Assembly: GCF_932274485.2 (NCBI RefSeq)
Contig: NC_065883.2
Span: 73,553,839 to 73,617,838, forward strand
Source of the DNA: Patella vulgata
Taxonomy: Eukaryota > Mollusca > Gastropoda > Patellidae
DNA: 64,000 nucleotides
Direction of reading: 5' to 3'
The notes under the pieces were generated by a model, which was not told where the DNA came from, made no database searches, and saw nothing but the letters and a program-made list of their open reading frames with translations. Of this stretch, positions 10,501-20,503 are shown piece after piece. Position 1 is the stretch's first letter; every line of letters starts with the position of its first letter. A program made the translations under genes and the position numbers.

Positions 10501-10765
10501 AATCTATTTCACAGAGGATTACGAAAGTCTTCTAATATCTCTGTAAAAGATGACTGCCTTCAACACGTGACGTCACATCATGCGGCGTCAATCATTGGCT
10601 CAATGCCGTGTGCATTGTTTACATAGGACATTACTTGTTCGGGCAGAATGGTGCCTTTTACTCATTGCACTAAAATAGAAAAAAATTTTACCTACAAATA
10701 CGTCAAACGTCTTTATTAATTTTTCTTATACATAACAAAAATGTTTTAGAATTTAATTTGTCACT
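10501..10765. other. 265-bp interruption between the two parts of the array
   Basis: Non-repetitive, with CACGTGACGTCACATC and ATTGGCTCAATGCC. I see no clear inverted ends or target duplication, so it may be original flank or an insertion. Confidence 0.4.
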
Positions 10766-11225
10766 GCTGATCAGTGTGGGACACAATTCTGTGGAAAACA
10801 ATTACTTATACAGGACACACTTCTATGGAATATAATTACTTATATACAGGACACACTTCTATGGAATACAATTACTTATATACAGGACACACTTCTGTGG
10901 AATACAATTACTTATATACAGGACACACTTCTATGGAATACAATTACTTATATACAGGACACACTTCTATGGAATACAATTACTTATATACAGGACACAG
11001 TCTGTGGGATACAATTACTTATATACAGGACACACTTCTATGGAATACAATTACTTATATACAGGACACAGTCTGTGGGATACAATTACTTATATACAGG
11101 ACACAGTCTGTGGGATACAATTACTTATATACAGGACACAGTCTGTGGGATACAATTACTTATATGGGACACAATTCTATCGAATACAATTACTTATATA
11201 GGACATAATGTGGGATATAATTAGT
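10766..11225 (+). repeat. Homogeneous 36-bp minisatellite derived from the P-element tail
   Basis: About 12 units of 36 bp, each containing CTATGGAATACAATTACTTA followed by TATACAGGACACA. A subset has GTCTGTGGGATACAA instead of CTTCTATGGAATACAA and these cluster at the right. Because 36 is a multiple of three, a 144-residue open frame of GHTSMEYNYLYT units results; I take it as a by-product. Confidence 0.95.
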
Positions 11226-11229
11226 TATA

Positions 11230-11396
11230 CAAAGGTCTCCTGTGCGTAAAAGAACCCTTGACAGTTGGAATTCGACGGAGACGCCACTGTCCCGGCAAAA
11301 TTTCCCCCATGACAAACTGCATGGCGTATACCTGTCTTTATTATCCCGGTTGGTGCAGCAAAGTAGAACGGTAAACCCCGTTTTTATTTCATTTTC
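11230..11396 (+). mobile_element. SINE-B 3' fragment
   Basis: GTGCGTAAAAGAACCCTTGA, GACGCCACTGTCCCGGCAAA, GTAAACCCCGTTTTTATTTC. Confidence 0.8.
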
Positions 11397-11398
11397 AA

Positions 11399-11803
11399 TT
11401 AAACATACATTATGCAAGAGCTAAATCTGTCTATTGCAGGTTTTTCTTTAGGCCTGAAATGTTATCTAAATTATTAAATAGACATTAATTAACTTATCCA
11501 GACCATAATCAAATCTAGATGGCATCGCTAGCCTGCGATCTTAAGTGGATTGTGAGCCGATTTACTGCATAACATTCCTTCTCGATTAAACGATTAAATA
11601 GATAATCGAGACTATGCTGTTTGTCTTACTGACTTTAGTAATCATGACCGAGGCTAGGCAGAAATTTCATTCGCTTAGTTTTCGGTTCATAGTGGATCAA
11701 TTTGAAAGAAATTTTCAGCAAATTGCCTTTAAGTTATCAAGTTTTTAACTATTATAGTGAGAACTGCCAACTCGTTATCGAATCTCCCATAATGTATCTT
11801 TAA
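11399..11803 (-). mobile_element. MITE-C copy 4, near full length
   Basis: It opens TTAAACATACATTATGCAAG and closes CCCATAATGTATCTTTAA: TTAA at both edges and 405 bp. The left edge abuts the SINE-B tail. The interior carries GGCCTGAAATGTTATCTAAA and TTTTCAGCAAATTGCC. Confidence 0.85.
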
Positions 11804-11905
11804 TCTTTTCAAGTAAGAGTTTAATCCCATAGAGCATATCCCGCATGAACTCATTTCAATACTTTATTATGACCTGAATCAGATAGGTTCAACTCCTTTA
11901 CATCA

Positions 11906-12262
11906 GGAGCCACGGTGGCTAAGTGGGTAAGACGCTGGCTCGCTAGCCTGGGGGTCTCGTGTTCGATCCCGGTGTTGGCCGATAAAGTTCATTGGGATTT
12001 TCTGGCATGGTTTTCCTTTGTCAGTGATGTAGGACGGTGGGCCTGACAAGGACAGCTGCCTAGTCGTTCGGATGGGACGAAAAACCGAGGTCCCTTGTAC
12101 ACACTGGCGTGCACGTAAAAGATCCCTTGGCAGTTGGAATTCGATATAAGAGTAGGCCATAACGTTGCTGCCCGGGCAAAATTTCCCTCATAGCACACTG
12201 TATGGCGTAGCCCAGGTTAGGAGCAGGACAGTAGGACGTTAAACCCCATTTCATTTCATTTC
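11906..12262 (+). mobile_element. SINE-B, full length
   Basis: Head GGAGCCACGGTGGCTAAGTG (box A), GTGTTCGATCCCGGTG (box B), body AAAGTTCATTGGGATTTTCT, GTGCACGTAAAAGATCCCTT, end GGACGTTAAACCCCATTTC and (ATTTC)n. It is a good reference copy. Confidence 0.9.
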
Positions 12263-12660
12263 CATAAAGACGTTCATTGAACGTTTTGAGAAAAGTGCGG
12301 ATTAATAAACAAAGGGATATTCTTATCTTTTGATGTTCCGTTATGGCGAAATAGGTTCTGAATATTCAATATTAAACATTTACAAGAACACAAAGCAGTC
12401 TGTAAAAGGAATTATTCCCTTTATTACGCGTGCTGAATCTGTTAAAGTCATTTCTCCCATTCAAAGAAATAGAATACAAAACAAAAAAAACAGACAGTCA
12501 GTCACGTGACATTAATCGTTTTAACAATACCTTCTGAAATAATCAGGAATATTCTTTTTGTCTTCTTGAAACTATTTAGACATTTGTGTGGGAACAAAGT
12601 CAGTCGCCATATAAAACAGAATCGGATTAATAAGGGAGCGGGGGTTGCATAGAGGGGAAA
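12263..12660. other. No gene recognised
   Basis: AT-rich unique sequence; short open frames only. Confidence 0.5.
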
Positions 12661-12662
12661 AT

Positions 12663-12958
12663 GAAAGAGAAATGAAATTGGGTTTAACGTCAAACTGTTC
12701 TGCTCCGAACTGGGCTAATGAAAACGTGCATACGCTATACAGTGTACTATGAGGGAAATTTTGCCCAGACAGCGGCACTACGGCCTACTCTTATATCGAA
12801 TTCCAACTGTCAAGGGATCTTTTACGTGCACGCCAATGTGTACAAGGGACCTCGGTTTTTCGTCACATCCGAACAACTAGACAGCTGTCCTTGTCAGGCC
12901 CCCCCGTCCTGCATCACTGATAAGGTGGAACCACGCCGGAAATCTAAGATGAAAGAGA
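12663..12958 (-). mobile_element. SINE-B, head missing
   Basis: AATGAAATTGGGTTTAACGT through GATCTTTTACGTGCACGCCA to AACCACGCCGGAAATC. The tRNA-like part is absent. Confidence 0.9.
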
Positions 12959-13035
12959 CACTGGATTAGGGTGGGTGTGGTAGTGATGTTAGGCGAGCAA
13001 GGCTTAATCTATTTGTTAAGGTCAACTCAGTTTTT

Positions 13036-13184
13036 GTCAAGGTCGATGAGATGTAAACAAGGTTAGGGCACGTGGCTGTTGGTGAGATTGTAGGTTATGG
13101 TTAGGGTAAACATTGGGGCTAGGTCCAGGGTTAGGTTTAGGGTTGGGATTAGTGCTAGCCCTGTTTACATCTCGTGACCTATGA
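13036..13184 (-). repeat. Telomere-like repeat T, copy 2
   Basis: Inverted ends GTCAAGGTCGATGAGATGTA and TTTACATCTCGTGACC enclose GGTTATGGTTAGGGTAA and CAGGGTTAGGTTTAGGGTTG, i.e. TTAGGG-like words on this strand. Confidence 0.75.
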
Positions 13185-13473
13185 CACCTGCCCTTATCAT
13201 TTAGCACTAACTAAGCGAGCAGGGTTGGATTAACATTAAATAAAATAAGGGTAGGCCTATCATGGGACAGGGGCACCATAGAATGTCTACTCTGTTACAT
13301 GTCAAATTTAAAATATTTAATTTAAAAATTAATTAAGAACATTTCATTAGTTTTTCATTGTTTTTGTCTTTTCTTACTTTTACTTTGTTTGCCTCATTTA
13401 ATAATGACGTATATAAACTACGTTTTGTAAAATGCAAATTTGTGGTTTTGTGGTTTAATGGTTTATATATATA

Positions 13474-14195
13474 TACTCTTCAAAAAAAAATAGGGGATAT
13501 TGAAATGCAAATACCTATGCAGGTTGTGATATGATAAATAGTCATGGACACTTGACATGCTTTGAGAGTAAGTTCACAGATGAAGAACTTATCGCCCCAA
13601 CAGAACCACTGAGTTGCATGTGCGACACGCAATAGCGTCATACACGTGGGAGGGGTTCATTGTCAAATTTGACGCTTCAAGGAAGGGTTGATGAAAACTG
13701 ACGCTTGCTGGTTTATCCTATCCATGTTTGCTTTCCTATCGGTTCTTGAATAATATTTACTGTTTAGCGTATCTTTGCTTTAATGTGTTACGTTTAATTT
13801 GATCGGGAGACGTGTTAGTCGACGTCAACTCCAACCGACAACACTGCAAGAATTGGCCGTGGCACTGCAAGAGGAATGGGTCAGATTGCCCCAAATCGTG
13901 ATTGGACCGTTGATTAGGAGCATGCCGCGACGAATTGCTGAAGGTCTGGGGATTGGTGGAGCAATTACTCATTATTAAGACAAAAATCAAAAACGTCCAT
14001 TTTCACTTTTGAGGGTATATCTCTTTGCGAGTGAAATGGGGCCGTCAGATAAGCCGCCCATGTGAACTGTTTATGTTCATGTGTAGGCAATTGGCCTGTT
14101 ATTAGTATACACTGGTTAGCTCTAATAAAAACATCAGTGCATTTCCGCAGTTTTGTATTGTTTCTGAATATCCCCTAATTTTTTTGAAAATTATA
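13474..14195 (+). mobile_element. Internally deleted Tc1/mariner relative
   Basis: The left end TACTCTTC-A9-TAGGGGATATTG and the inverse of the right end TATAATTTTC-A7-TTAGGGGATATTC form imperfect TIRs. They share TAGGGGATATT with the intact element at 34937. The roughly 720-bp body keeps only the C-terminal transposase codons (13823-13978) and the 3' flank, so most of the gene has been lost. It is non-autonomous. Confidence 0.8.
13823..13978 (+). pseudogene. C-terminal remnant of a Tc1-type transposase
   Basis: Fifty-one codons plus TAA read RQLQPTTLQELAVALQEEW, later LIRSMPRRIAEGLGIGG and end AITHY. This aligns with residues 289-339 of the transposase at 35232 (QELAAALQQEW, LIRSMPRRI, final Y plus stop). 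No start codon or catalytic domain is present. The amino-acid differences show that it comes from a related family, not from the intact copy in this window. Confidence 0.85.
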
Positions 14196-14205
14196 TATGG
14201 GGGCG

Positions 14206-14400
14206 CCACATTCTTTAAAGTCCCTAGGGAGAGAGAGAAAAAAAAGGGGTTTAACGTATACTCGACACAAACCACCTACTCTTCTTCGAATCTAAACTGC
14301 CAAGGGTTCTTTTACGTGCATGCCAACGTGTACACGGGGCCTCAGCTTTACGTACCACCCGAACGACTAGACACAGTTTCTTGCCAGGCCTAGGTACAAT
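14206..14400 (-). mobile_element. Chimeric fragment: SINE-A 3' end joined to SINE-B body
   Basis: GGGGTTTAACGTATACTCGACACAAACC is the SINE-A end. It changes abruptly to ACCTACTCTTCTTCGAAT, GTTCTTTTACGTGCATGCC and CTTGCCAGGCC of SINE-B. Confidence 0.7.
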
Positions 14401-14641
14401 GACTTGTCCAGTCCTATAGGATGATGCGACATTAATGCTTGACTTGCGAATCGTGTCCACGTGATTTTTCGTGCAATCTGTGAGTTATTAGTTAGGGGTC
14501 CGATTGGACCCCATGTTCCTTTCAAGCGTTGGGCCCGATTTGCATGTAACGCAACCAAGTAGTTATTACAAAACACTATAAAACACGTGCATGGGGTCCA
14601 TGGAGACCCCACGTACACCGACAAGGACAAAGGTTAAGAAA

Positions 14642-14760
14642 AGACACAGATCCTATTTCGTTTCGTTTTTTATAGTTCAAATTTTTTTTGTCTCGCTAAA
14701 CTTGTAGTGGAGGCCATCGAAAGTATAAAAAAAACGATACGAAATATAGATCTGTATTCT
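14642..14760. mobile_element. Short TIR element G, copy 2
   Basis: AGACACAGATCCTATTTCGT at the left and, inverted, AGAATACAGATCTATATTTC at the right, followed by TCGTTTTTT-rich arms. About 119 bp. It shares its ends with the repeats at both edges of the window. Confidence 0.7.
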
Positions 14761-14832
14761 AATCAGATTGCTTTTCGTGTGCGGTGGTTAACAACATAAA
14801 ACTATAAACCAAATCGATTGTGGTTTTTTGTC

Positions 14833-15187
14833 TTAAAGGCTCAATACCACTCTTGTTGTAACTGAATAATATGTCACAATCTATATTCTGGTCAACAAAT
14901 TGTACTATTTTACAATATTCCAATTAATTGATGATACAAATTTCATCTTAACACACCTAATATAAAAAATTGGAAAAATTCAACTAAATGATTTGAAAAG
15001 CCTGACGTAAAGCTTTTCAAATGTGACTTGGATTTAAAAATATTTTTGAACCCCTTGGACAAGTAAAATAGGATTTAATGGATAATTTACACAACAGGTA
15101 GGACACTAACACATCTAGTACTTAGAATAAGGCTATTTTTTATTTTCTGGAGCTGTCAAGCCAGCAAGAGTGTTATTGTCCCTTTAA
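14833..15187 (+). mobile_element. MITE-E copy 1
   Basis: The ends TTAAAGGCTCAATACCACTC and, inverted, TTAAAGGGACAATAACACTC continue TTG. This gives about 24-bp TIRs with four mismatches and TTAA at both edges, 355 bp. A second copy lies at 23138-23490. No coding capacity. Confidence 0.9.
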
Positions 15188-16012
15188 AAAAAAAAGATAA
15201 ATCTATTGTTTAAGGGGGAAATAGACAGGAAAACATTTAATTTCTGAAATACGATTTTGTTGAAACGTTGAGATAATTTGTGTGGATCTAAAAAACCGTT
15301 AATTTAAAACCATTATTATGTCGTAGTTTGTCAATTACTATTTTCATAATTGTATTAATGTGCTCCTTATTTTCATCTTATTATTTATTAATTTGATAAT
15401 GTTGACAGTTATACGTCGCCGGAGGGACAACTTTTCAGGGATTATTTGATAAAGAATATTATTTCGTACTAAGATAACTTAGCGTCTCCTTTAGAACGAT
15501 TTATTTAAAAAGGAAAGAAGTCTTTAAAATGTGAAAGAAATGAAATGGGGTTTCTAAGTGCAAATGCGTGATGACAAAATTTAAGTGCACACGTGAGTAC
15601 AAGTGTATATGCGAGAAGTAGCTGGACTAGAACAATTTCCAATACTAACATGTATATAGGAGCTTTGGTTAATTTGTTAGCCATTTTTGAATGTATTGTT
15701 CAAGGAGTTTTCTCTAGCAATTGTGTAAGATTTTACTTGGAAGCAGGACTCAAATATTGGAGAAGATATGCTCCAATCATGTTTATTTTATTTTTATTGA
15801 ATTACGCATACATGCAAACCTAGGTATAGAGACCAAAATCACCATTCTAGGTTCAACATTACAAAAATTATGAGTCGTAATGCGAAAAAAAGGCTGCAAA
15901 TTGGCAGCCATCTTGGATTTTGGTGGCCATTTTTTTTTTATCTGACTGCTTGACACTTAAACCAGAATAATTGTTCCATAGGCCCTTACCTTTAAATATG
16001 TACTCAAAACAT
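15188..16012. other. About 820 bp without a supported gene
   Basis: A 76-codon open frame at 15593-15823 starts next to a SINE-like GAAATGGGGTTT remnant and has no features of a real protein. A C tract follows at 16013-16026. Confidence 0.5.
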
Positions 16013-16119
16013 AGCCCCCCCCCCCCCACACACACACACTTACATACTTGATGTTATTAATCAGCGTTTAATTAATCGAGGAATATTTATAAAAAAATTT
16101 AACTCCTGTTTGATGTCTA

Positions 16120-16297
16120 ACTCCAGACCTTCTGGTTCATGTCGAACTCCGGACCTTCTGGTTGATAAGCAAGTACCTTTCTCACACTAGGCTACCGTGG
16201 CTCCCAGACAGACAATAAAGGAGAAAGAGAGAGAGAGGGGGGGGGGGTCTAGTGCCTTTCTCTCTCGGCCACCGGGGCTCCCAGGCAGAAAATAAAG

Positions 16298-16329
<32 letters not shown>

Positions 16330-16334
16330 TCTAG
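16120..16334 (-). repeat. SINE-B head fragments with duplicated GA/G tract
   Basis: GCTACCGTGGCTCCCAG is a SINE-B head. The segment CAGA-AATAAAGGAGA, (GA)n, G9-10, TCTAG is present twice in about 85 bp steps. Confidence 0.7.
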
Positions 16335-16562
16335 AGATGAAAGACCTCCACTGCAGTCAATGCACTCTCCTTACTGCTGTCATTAAGATTCTTTTTGGTA
16401 TCAAATATCTAAGTCAAGTGGTTGCTTTCAGTAATTATTAATGGCGGTTAACAATCAACAATTGATCAAAATGAAATGAAATAAACTTTCTTGGCCAACC
16501 CAGGGATCGAACACGGGAACCCCAGGTTAGCGAGCCAACGTCTTACTCACTGTTGCTCCCTC
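16334..16562 (-). repeat. Inverted copy of the 5.2-kb SINE-head composite
   Basis: TGAAAGACCTCCACTGCAGT to ATTGATCAAAATGAAATGAA, then CTTGGCCAACCCAGGGATCG and a complete SINE-B head. Colinear (inverted) with 5240-5460. Confidence 0.8.
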
Positions 16563-16697
16563 ACGCTAAATAAAACCTAGATTGTGAGTAGACTGTTTGA
16601 AGAGAGAGCACTTTAACCTATCAGCCATGAAGATCAGTATTTGGGGGAGTATTTTGCCCCTGCCCACCCCAACACACACATAGCCTGTACGCCAGTC

Positions 16698-16698
<1 letters not shown>

Positions 16699-16732
<34 letters not shown>

Positions 16733-16885
16733 GGTTTAATGTCCACTCTACACGAACTAGGTCATTTCGGGACTAACATATGGTTCAATTTTAGCAGTGG
16801 GAGGAAACCAGAGGACCCGGAGAAAACACACGATGTTAGACAGACAACCCTACTTCTTGTCAAATACAACCGGGGAATCAAAACC
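16699..16885 (-). mobile_element. SINE-A, internally deleted
   Basis: (GA)n, ATGGGGTTTAATGTCCACTC, then TTCAATTTTAGCAGTGGGAG with the AATTATT block missing, ending GGGAATCAAAACCACGCCAG. Confidence 0.85.
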
Positions 16886-16892
16886 ACGCCAG

Positions 16893-17055
16893 ATGAGATT
16901 AACGTCCACTTGACACAAACTAGGTCATTTCGGGACTAACATGGCTGAATTTTACTTCAATAATTCGCTTTTGCTGTGGGAGGACCCGGAGAAAACCCAC
17001 GAGGTTGGACATGCAACCCTACTCCTTGTCATGTACAACCAGGGAATCGACAGAA
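16893..17055 (-). mobile_element. SINE-A fragment directly following the previous copy
   Basis: TTAACGTCCACTTGACACAA through GGACCCGGAGAAAACCCACG to ACCAGGGAATCGACAG. Only eight bases separate it from the preceding copy. Confidence 0.85.
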
Positions 17056-17059
17056 CTTA

Positions 17060-17200
17060 CAGAGCCGTAACTAGCTCAGGGGTGCTGTAAAATTGACGGA
17101 CAATGTATATCTATTGTTTTTATGGTCGACACTTTTTTCACGAGGGGAGGGGGGGGGGCGAAACTTTTTACCCCCACCCCCCTTATTAGTTACGGGCCTG
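17060..17200 (+). mobile_element. hAT-type MITE M, copy 1
   Basis: TIRs CAGAGCCGTAACTAGCTC and (inverted) CAGGCCCGTAACTAATA. Flanking octamers AGAACTTA and AGAAATTA match 7 of 8, as expected of the 8-bp target duplication of the hAT superfamily. The 141-bp body contains a G9 run and no coding sequence. Confidence 0.75.
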
Positions 17201-17224
17201 AGAAATTATGATACAGAGCAGTTT

Positions 17225-17405
17225 GCTATGATGGAAATTGGTATACATTTGACCTCAGTTTTTCGTGTCGTCTAAAGGACAAGGCCTCCTTTTCTTATCA
17301 GGCCCATTGCCCTGCACCACTGGCAGAAGAAAAAAAACCTAATTGCAAAATCCCGAAGAATTGTTTATCGGCCAACACGGGGATCGAACCCAGGAACTCC
17401 TAGTT
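17225..17405 (-). mobile_element. SINE-B fragment
   Basis: GACCTCAGTTTTTCGTGTCG, TCAGGCCCATTGCCCTGCAC, CGGCCAACACGGGGATCGAA. Confidence 0.8.
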
Positions 17406-17496
17406 TGAACCGGGGCAAATGTCACTGTGCTTCATTTGGCTCAATATAACCAGGTTGGTGCTGAGGTACCATAAACCAACATTTCATTCATTCATT

Positions 17497-17590
17497 GTGA
17501 TTGATAACGATAAGAGGATACTTGTCGAAACGTCGTGTTTTTAGAATAAAACCAGTGATTGTTTTCCATAAAAATTGTGTTGTGTTAATG
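17497..17590 (+). mobile_element. Penelope-like tail fragment P, copy 2
   Basis: TTGATAACGATAAG, a short loop, CTTGTCGAAACGTCGTG, then AGTGATTGTTTTCCATAAAA. CGATAAG can pair with CTTGTCG (one G-T pair), the same fold as in the palindrome copies but with different bases. Confidence 0.6.
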
Positions 17591-17940
17591 TGTTTCCCAA
17601 TCGCTTAATGCCACTTGAAGATTATATTCACAGAGACCTGCATATTGGACACAAATTTACAAAAGCATTGATTGGAAAATGTGACTAAATCATTACATAA
17701 TTGACGAGAAAATCTCTCGGAAACAAAACAGAAAACAAGTCACGTTTCTCCGACGGTTCAATCCACGATTTCTTCTGATCGAGGAATTTCAGATCATTGG
17801 TATAGTAGAACAGTTCAATCTCTCTCGCTTGCATCGACGCAATTTGTAAGATTGGAACAAAAAAACAGGATTATTCCATTCTCCGAGGATTGATTTACAA
17901 TTTGTGTCGCAGGCTGATGCATAATAGCGTTGTTAAAGTA
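17591..17940. other. No gene recognised
   Basis: Unique-looking sequence with many short open stretches but no splice-bounded exon. Confidence 0.5.
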
Positions 17941-18019
17941 ATCCCCGTCTTCATTAGCCCAGGGGAGTCACGGTGGTTCAGTGAGTGAGACGTTGGTTCG
18001 CTAACCTGGAGGTCTTGTG

Positions 18020-18582
18020 CGGCTCCGTAACGGGGGGGGGGGGCGTAGGGCTCCCCTGCAAAAAGTTTCGCCCCCCCTCCCCCTGTGAAAAATTATTCGA
18101 CCATAAAAAAATAGATATACATTGTCCGTCAATTTTAGGGGATCACGTGGCTAAGTGGGTAAGACGCTGGCTCGCTAGCCTGGAGGTCGGGTGTTCGATC
18201 CCAGCATTGGTCGAGAAAGTTCATCCAGATTTTCCGGCGTGGTTCCCCCTTGTCAGTGATGCAGGACGGAGGGTCTGACAAGGACCGCTGTCTAGTCCTT
18301 CGGGTGAGACAAAAACCGAGGTCCCGTGTATACATTAGAATGCACGTAAAAGATCGCTTGGCAGTTGGAATTCGATATAAGAGTAGGCGATAGTTCCGCT
18401 GCCCGGACAAAATTTCCCTCATAGCACACTGTATGGCGTATGCCCGTCTTCATTAGCCCAGCATAGGAGCAGAACAGCAGGACGTTAAACCCCATTTCAT
18501 TTCATTTCATTTCCGTCAATTTTACAACACCCCTGAGAACACCCCCCCCCCCCCCCGATGCTCTGAGCTAGTTACGGTCCTA
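18020..18582 (-). mobile_element. hAT-type MITE M, copy 2, inserted in SINE-B
   Basis: It is flanked by perfect 8-bp duplications GTCTTGTG at 18012-18019 and 18583-18590. TIR-like ends are CGGCTCCGTAAC and (inverted) TAGGACCGTAACTAGCTC. It is the inverse of copy 1 and is itself split by a full SINE-B. Confidence 0.85.
18138..18512 (+). mobile_element. SINE-B, full length with 12-bp target duplication
   Basis: Head GGGGATCACGTGGCTAAGTG to (ATTTC)n, 375 bp. The duplication CCGTCAATTTTA lies at 18126-18137 and 18513-18524, inside MITE M copy 2. This fixes both ends of the family. Confidence 0.95.
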
Positions 18583-18682
18583 GTCTTGTGTTCGATCCCT
18601 GACTTGGCCGAAAAAGTTCATCGGGATTTTCCGACGTGGTTCCCCCTTGTCAGTGGTGCAGGAGAGAGGGTCTGACAAGGGA

Positions 18683-19141
18683 TTAAAGGACCTAAGTCCG
18701 TAACTCAAAATCCTCCAAAATCTTCGACATCGAAAACACGAATTATTGGTCAATTTAAATCAACATTGATGATGTAAACTTACCGGGAAAAGATGAGCTT
18801 CTGATATCCGATATTTAAGATAAAATAATTTTTTTAACATTGGTACACGAATCGTGTACCATAATGCGCTTCAGCCCCAGTTGTATTGAGACTCGAGGGA
18901 CGAGGCTAGACACATTGCACCAAATCAAATGGAGTTATGTAGACTAGAATAACTAGACGCTAGAAATTTGCACTCGATTGCTGACTTATTTCGCCGAACA
19001 TAACTGATTTGAAATTGGAGTAAAAACGGAAACCATTAAATGTAAATCAGTTTATATACATTCATATTACAGTATTATATGCGTTGCGACCCACTTTTGT
19101 GAATTTCTAGGTCCCAAATGTTAGCGATTTAGCTCCTTTAA
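18683..19141 (-). mobile_element. MITE-D copy 1, inserted in SINE-B
   Basis: TTAAAGGACCTAAGTCCGTA at the left and GATTTAGCTCCTTTAA at the right, TTAA at both edges, 459 bp. It interrupts the outer SINE-B between GACAAGGGA and GGTATAGTCG. No coding sequence. Confidence 0.9.
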
Positions 19142-19512
19142 GGTATAGTCGTTCGGTTAGGACTAAAACTGAGGTCCCGTGTAGGCTATGCGTAGGCTAG
19201 GCCTACATTGGCGTGCACGTAAAATATCCCTTGGTAGTTGGTATTCGATATCAATGTAGGCCATAACGCCGCTGTCCGGGCAAAATTTCCCTCATAGCAC
19301 ATTGTATGGCGTGTGCTCGTCTTCATTAGCCCAGTTGGAGCAGAAGAGTAGGACGTTAAACCCCATTTCATTTAATAAAAAACTCAGGAATGATGAATAC
19401 AAGTAGCCTACGAGCGCGCGGTAAGCGTTTTTTTCCATCCACTGGAGCCAGGTGTTATGACGTCATATGTGGATTGTGGGTTAGGGTATAAGGGCTGTGG
19501 CCTGAAGATTTC

Positions 19513-19598
19513 GTCAGTCTCGAGATGTAGACAGGGCTAGCCCTAACCCTAACCCTGGGCCATTCCTAACCCTTATCCTAACCCACAATCTTACGTCA
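19513..19598 (+). repeat. Telomere-like repeat T, copy 3
   Basis: GTCTCGAGATGTAGACAGGG then GCCCTAACCCTAACCCTGGG and TAACCCTTATCCTAACCC. The right inverted end is missing. TGACGTCATATGTGGATTGT upstream is shared with copy 4. Confidence 0.7.
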
Positions 19599-19619
19599 CG
19601 GTAGCCATCTTGGAATTGT

Positions 19620-20330
19620 TGCGTCATATCAAAAATCGAAATCTATGTTTTATCTCGATCGAATTGGCGGCGAAGGCGTAGGCTTTATTTTTTTAGGAGG
19701 AGCGTCGCCCCCAAAAGTTGTTTTGCTTGCTTGAACTAAATGTTTATTCAATAAAACAACCAATACAAAACTTGACAAAACATTCTAAAGACTATTTTGT
19801 TTTTCTATTTTCACATTTTTTTATAATTCCGGTCATCATATTTTGAACATTTCTGAAACTCTGACATAGAGGATACAGTCAAGTCACGTGTACAATAAAC
19901 ATATTTACTGCAACTGCATAATGCACCGTTCGAGATCCAAAACATTTTAATATGAGTTGAGGTCATCATGCTGCAGCTACCGGGTCATCATCAATCAGAT
20001 TCAGAAATATTTTAACACTTGCAGGTGCTAAACGAACTTTATGATGTTAGAATATTCCTAATTGGCTAAAAAAACGCGACCGGGGACAGGAATGAACCTG
20101 ATTAAAATGTACTATTAGTAAGTAATTTACACGACATCTGGTTTAGACATAGTTCTACACGTGCAGTCAGCATGTGAAATCTTTCACGTCTAAAAATACG
20201 GGTCTTTTTTTTATAAAGAAAATCTAAATTCCTTTGATATGTGCAGTTTCTTTTATTCCAGAGATCATTGAAAGGAAGCTGGTAACGTTATTCATTTCAA
20301 CTAGAAAGATGGAAAAATATTTTGAAGAGA
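19620..20330. other. About 700 bp without a recognised gene
   Basis: No exon, SINE or MITE recognised. Confidence 0.5.
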
Positions 20331-20503
20331 CATGATATTATTTTGTTGCGATCGGGAGATTAGCCGATTTTTAATCTGACACGAACCCAGCGTATGTTAG
20401 ACCACTTATCTGAGCCTAGCTTTGTTTTATTATTGGGCTTATCACCTACCGATCTCTAAATTCTAACTTACATATCTCCCGATCGCAACAAAATATTCTG
20501 ATG
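20331..20503. mobile_element. Foldback with GATCGGGAGAT arms
   Basis: TTTTGTTGCGATCGGGAGAT and ATCTCCCGATCGCAACAAAA are exact complements about 165 bp apart, with weaker pairing outward (CATGATATTA/AATATTCTGATG). Confidence 0.7.

Larger units (their letters stand above)
17962..19376 (+). mobile_element. Outer SINE-B split by three later insertions
   Basis: The head (17962-18019) resumes at 18591 with TTCGATCCCTGACTTGGCCG, continues to GGGTCTGACAAGGGA, is cut by MITE-D1 (18683-19141) and finishes GTATAGTCGTTCGG to CGTTAAACCCCATTTCATTT. The pieces are colinear and together make one complete SINE-B. Confidence 0.85.

Noticed and set aside
10774-11208. 144-codon open frame of GHTSMEYNYLYT repeats
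   Set aside because: It follows the 36-bp minisatellite exactly; a unit length divisible by three keeps a frame open without selection.
11906-12000. tRNA gene
   Set aside because: Box A and box B-like sequences belong to SINE-B heads; the cloverleaf is not conserved and a SINE body follows.
15593-15823. 76-codon hydrophobic open frame
   Set aside because: No signal peptide layout, splice sites or similarity; ordinary AT-rich chance frame.
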